In this document: positions 61,501 to 64,000 of the stretch, piece after piece | Numbering within the stretch: position 1 is the stretch's first letter | Layout of the letters: every line of letters starts with the position of its first letter | Assembly (NCBI GenBank): GCA_024305405.1 | Contig: JAKNDB010000110.1 | Coordinates: 3,782,001 to 3,846,000, forward strand | From: Dirofilaria immitis | Lineage: Eukaryota; Nematoda; Chromadorea; Rhabditida; Onchocercidae | Reading direction: 5' to 3' | Length of the DNA: 64,000 nucleotides | The notes under the pieces: generated by a model | The model's input: the letters and a program-made list of their open reading frames with translations, nothing else | Told to the model about the DNA's origin: nothing | Database searches by the model: none | Translations under genes and position numbers: made by a program

Positions 61501-63016
61501 TGAAAGGAAAGTTGTACGATAATTTTAAAACAATTATAGACTTTGAAATTGATCCAGTAAATGGCCTGATACGTGCCAAGAAAGCACTGGTTGGCTTAGC
61601 TCGAGCACATCCGTACGATTTCTCAGTTGTGGCAAGTGATCAAGGTTGGTTCTTCGGTAATTGTTTTTCTTCTTGACGATCATATTTCAAATTGCGTGCA
61701 CGAAAAGTTGCAATCATTGATAAAATATTTGGATACAGATCTTGTCCAATTTTAAGCATCATTTATGAAAGAAGGTATAATTCAATGCAAGGAATAAGAG
61801 GGAGAAGCTAGGAAGATTACGATAGAGACAAAGGACCTTTTTCATTGAATTCTTCTAGTTGCAGTTAACTTATCCACACATTTATACGTTTGCTTCTTTA
61901 CGATAAATTTCTCGAAAATCACTGTTTTTACTGCAAACGGAAATCACTTCATCGTTAATTTTAAATTATTTTATGCATTGAAATTTTTTTGAAATGAAAT
62001 TCAATGATTTATCATTAAATAGATCCGCAAAATTATCAGAGAACATTTTCCTATATTGACGTTGTTGAATTCAGGTACACCATCGTTATCAGCTAATACA
62101 GCTGTTAGTATTCATGTTCTTGAATCGACGTCATTAAGTCGTGCTGGTGATGATAAGGGTATACATATTGTGTCACCATCCGTTCATTTCACTTTACAGC
62201 TTGATGAAGTTTGGGTTTTAACTTCACTTCTAACATCAATCCAAATTATAGTGGTCTTATTTCAGACAATAGTAATATCGTAATATTTTGAATAACATTA
62301 GATTAAGAAAGTAATGAACTTATTATTAAAACCGATTTCCTATTTCATTTTGTTTTTGTTCAGTTAAAATCGAGTATAATTGTTGTTATTAAAGATATAA
62401 GTTATATGATAATTTCGTCTTATTAAATTTTATGAAATATTGGATCCGATTATAAGTGCTGCTTGTCACCTTTTCTTCAGAATACTCCAGCTAATGATCG
62501 CGTTTATTCAATTAAAGCTAAAATTGGAGGTTTTAATGAGCAATTTGGCCGAGAAATTAAGTATTCAATAACGGTTGGTTATTGATAGATTGACTAAATT
62601 GATAGTAATAATCCTTATCTCAAACCCATCAAATAGAAAATATGACATATGTGCAGTCTTTAAATGAATGATATTTCGTTTAAATTTAAACCGGAAGCAG
62701 GGCTTTTACTTTATCTTTTATAGAAATACTAAACTTTTCGAGATGAATTGAAGAATGCTGAATGCTTATTCTGAATTTCGATTCTGAAAGTACTGGGATC
62801 TAATTTTTAAGTTTAAATTTTTAATTATTAAATTCAAATAACAATCAATATTTATCGATTTCAAATTATTTGTGCTGCATGAATTTAGAAAGAAAGACAA
62901 CTTTATTTCAGCCAGTTGATAATATAACGGATAGCGGATGGTTTACAATTGACATGAATAGCGGAGACCTATTCACTTTACAAGAATTGGACCACGAACT
63001 TCAACCTGCCATAACT
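49501..63016 (+). CDS. Large divergent cadherin-superfamily protein; continues off right edge
   Basis: Secreted or membrane adhesion protein, at least 33 exons and about 1,985 residues in the window, with no transmembrane exon yet. Start ATG at 49501 gives a signal peptide (MLICLWILFISNIYG). Exons: 49501-49543, 49735-49901, 50152-50222, 50448-50506, 50610-50745, 50855-51129, 51309-51516, 51653-51947, 52146-52265, 52639-52740, 52828-53149, 53260-53426, 53549-54615, 54688-54836, 54870-55018, 55311-55543, 55882-55991, 56349-56482, 56606-56821, 57183-57363, 57551-57710, 57847-57969, 58102-58210, 58415-58526, 58738-58876, 59137-59365, 59736-59875, 60014-60132, 60514-60693, 61540-61644, 62075-62208, 62481-62573, 62912-63016. 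Cadherin motifs: CLDREQ, DRNDNGP, ITARDPDG, WLSVDEYSGNI, IIDIDDNPP, LTIAENSRPG, HAEDNDKGLNA and FEIDPVNGLI. The N-terminal half has no clear repeats. About a dozen bases are missing relative to phase. No ortholog named. Confidence 0.85.
53427..53548 (+). other. GC-AG intron in the cadherin gene
   Basis: The donor reads AAG|GCAAGT, a perfect donor consensus except for C at position 2, and the acceptor is AATTACAG. Reading frame is phase 0 on both sides, joining SSEATIK to ESGIPIT. This is the only non-GT donor I needed in the window. Confidence 0.75.
53549..54615 (+). other. Long Ser/Thr/Asn/Asp-rich exon of the cadherin gene
   Basis: A single 1,067-base exon, more than three times any other in the gene, open in one frame for 355 codons. 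Composition is dominated by Ser, Thr, Asn, Asp, Glu and Ile with many N-x-S/T sites (NFS, NIS, NQS) and no cysteine. No cadherin motif is visible. It reads like an extended glycosylated linker inserted before the better-formed cadherin repeats. Donor GAATGgtacag gives phase 2, matching the next exon; a competing GTAAGC donor 14 bases earlier would give a different frame that soon stops. Confidence 0.75.
56922..56999. repeat. 39-base tandem duplication in a cadherin intron
   Basis: The 39 bases beginning TTTCCACTGTTCTCATAGTG at 56922 repeat at 56961 with two differences. It lies in the intron after exon 56606-56821. Confidence 0.93.
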
Positions 63017-64000
63017 GTTAGTTTATTTTAATTTGGGCAAAATTCCAGTGCAAAAAATCTATTACATATTAACAAAAGAAGCCACTCACTTATATCTTTC
63101 TTCAATATCTATTGAAGTCCAATCCAATAAAAAGTCCAGAGTTGATGAAAACAATTTTTTATTATGGGAGGCAAATTAATCAACTCACTCATGAATTTTA
63201 TTTTTTAAAGATATTTGTTTAAATATTTTTTTAGCACTTACATATTCATTGACCATTTCTTTCTTTTATTTATCTAATTGTCGTTTATTTTCCAAATTTA
63301 TATTTGCCTCACTTCAGCATTAATTTGAGAAGTAATATTCTGAATCCCTATAAAAAATTTTTAATTTAGTTTGGTTCTCAAACATTATGTGTTCTATGAA
63401 ATATCTTGAATAATCTTTGAGAATTTCTTCAAATATGTCTAAGATATTTATATATTCGAACTTCAATCAACGCCAAAAGAGACGAAATAGTAAACTGATA
63501 AACAATTATACCATTTAATAAAAAGGAAATGCTATAGCTTACACGCATTTCAATCACATTGTTCATAGTGCTGGTGCTTTATTTTTATTTATGTATGTAT
63601 ATAAGCACTGTTTACCAATCTACTGATTACTAGAGATTTTTTTAAAAATTTTTCTGTTATTGACTTTTGAATATAGACCTAAGTAATTTATGAATTTCAA
63701 TGATAAATTTTGCTGCTAAATCAATTATTGTAAGGAATTTTTCTTCACCGAAATATTATGAAACCTTTGAAATATTAGATTAACTTAAAAACCGAATCGA
63801 GTAGTAATTTCATGGCTTAGTAACTGTAATATTTGCTATATTACTGTATTGCATTATTTCAAAGACTTTTATCCCAAAAAAGTTCAACATTTTAATGATA
63901 ACGTTGTTGACATAATCATAAATTTTGTATTAATATGAAGGATGATCTAATTACTGCTGGTAGAAATAAATATACATTCTTGATAGTATTACCGCATGCT
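63017..64000. other. Intron or unresolved DNA at right edge
   Basis: After the donor ACTgttagt at 63017 no further cadherin-like exon is visible in about 1 kb. The gene most likely continues beyond the window, because the last exon ends within a repeat (FTLQELDHELQPAIT). Confidence 0.6.

Overview
This looks like about 64 kb of a nematode nuclear genome. The DNA is very AT-rich, genes are split by small-to-medium introns with GT...AG borders (one GC...AG), the 3' intron ends read TTTTCAG or TTTTAG, and the proteins are metazoan: cadherins, a MAGI scaffold, CDK1-type kinases and a tiny secreted cysteine-rich protein. Gene density and intron style fit a spirurid/filarial-type nematode; that placement is inference. 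No bacterial, plasmid or viral content was recognised.

Layout. Two genes read leftward: a classical multi-repeat cadherin (175-4297, continuing off the left edge) and a complete MAGI-type scaffold (7526-24811, 19 exons: PDZ0, short guanylate-kinase-like region, two WW domains, five PDZ domains). An almost empty stretch (24812-33769) follows, holding microsatellites and two small exon-like patches. Four genes then read rightward: a three-exon secreted 10-cysteine protein (33770-35784), two tandem divergent CDK1-family kinases (41922-43670 and 46237-48073) with matching intron positions, and a very large, fast-evolving cadherin-superfamily gene (49501-63016 and beyond, at least 33 exons).

How they relate. 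Two cadherins and a junctional scaffold lie near one another, but on opposite strands and far apart, so I infer neighbourhood rather than an operon. The two kinases are clearly a local duplication: four internal exons have the same length or differ by one base.

Most important caveat. Exon phases and conserved domains show that many exons are short by one base, usually in an A, T or G run: four places in MAGI, one in each kinase, about a dozen in the right-hand cadherin and probably one in the left-hand cadherin. Every case can be explained by lost bases. The simplest explanation is homopolymer under-calling in the assembly, so automated gene models here will be broken. I found no convincing new molecular system. 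The most interesting biology is the CDK pair, both lacking PSTAIRE and the usual Gly-loop residues, and a possible neuropeptide-like exon at 26933-27028.
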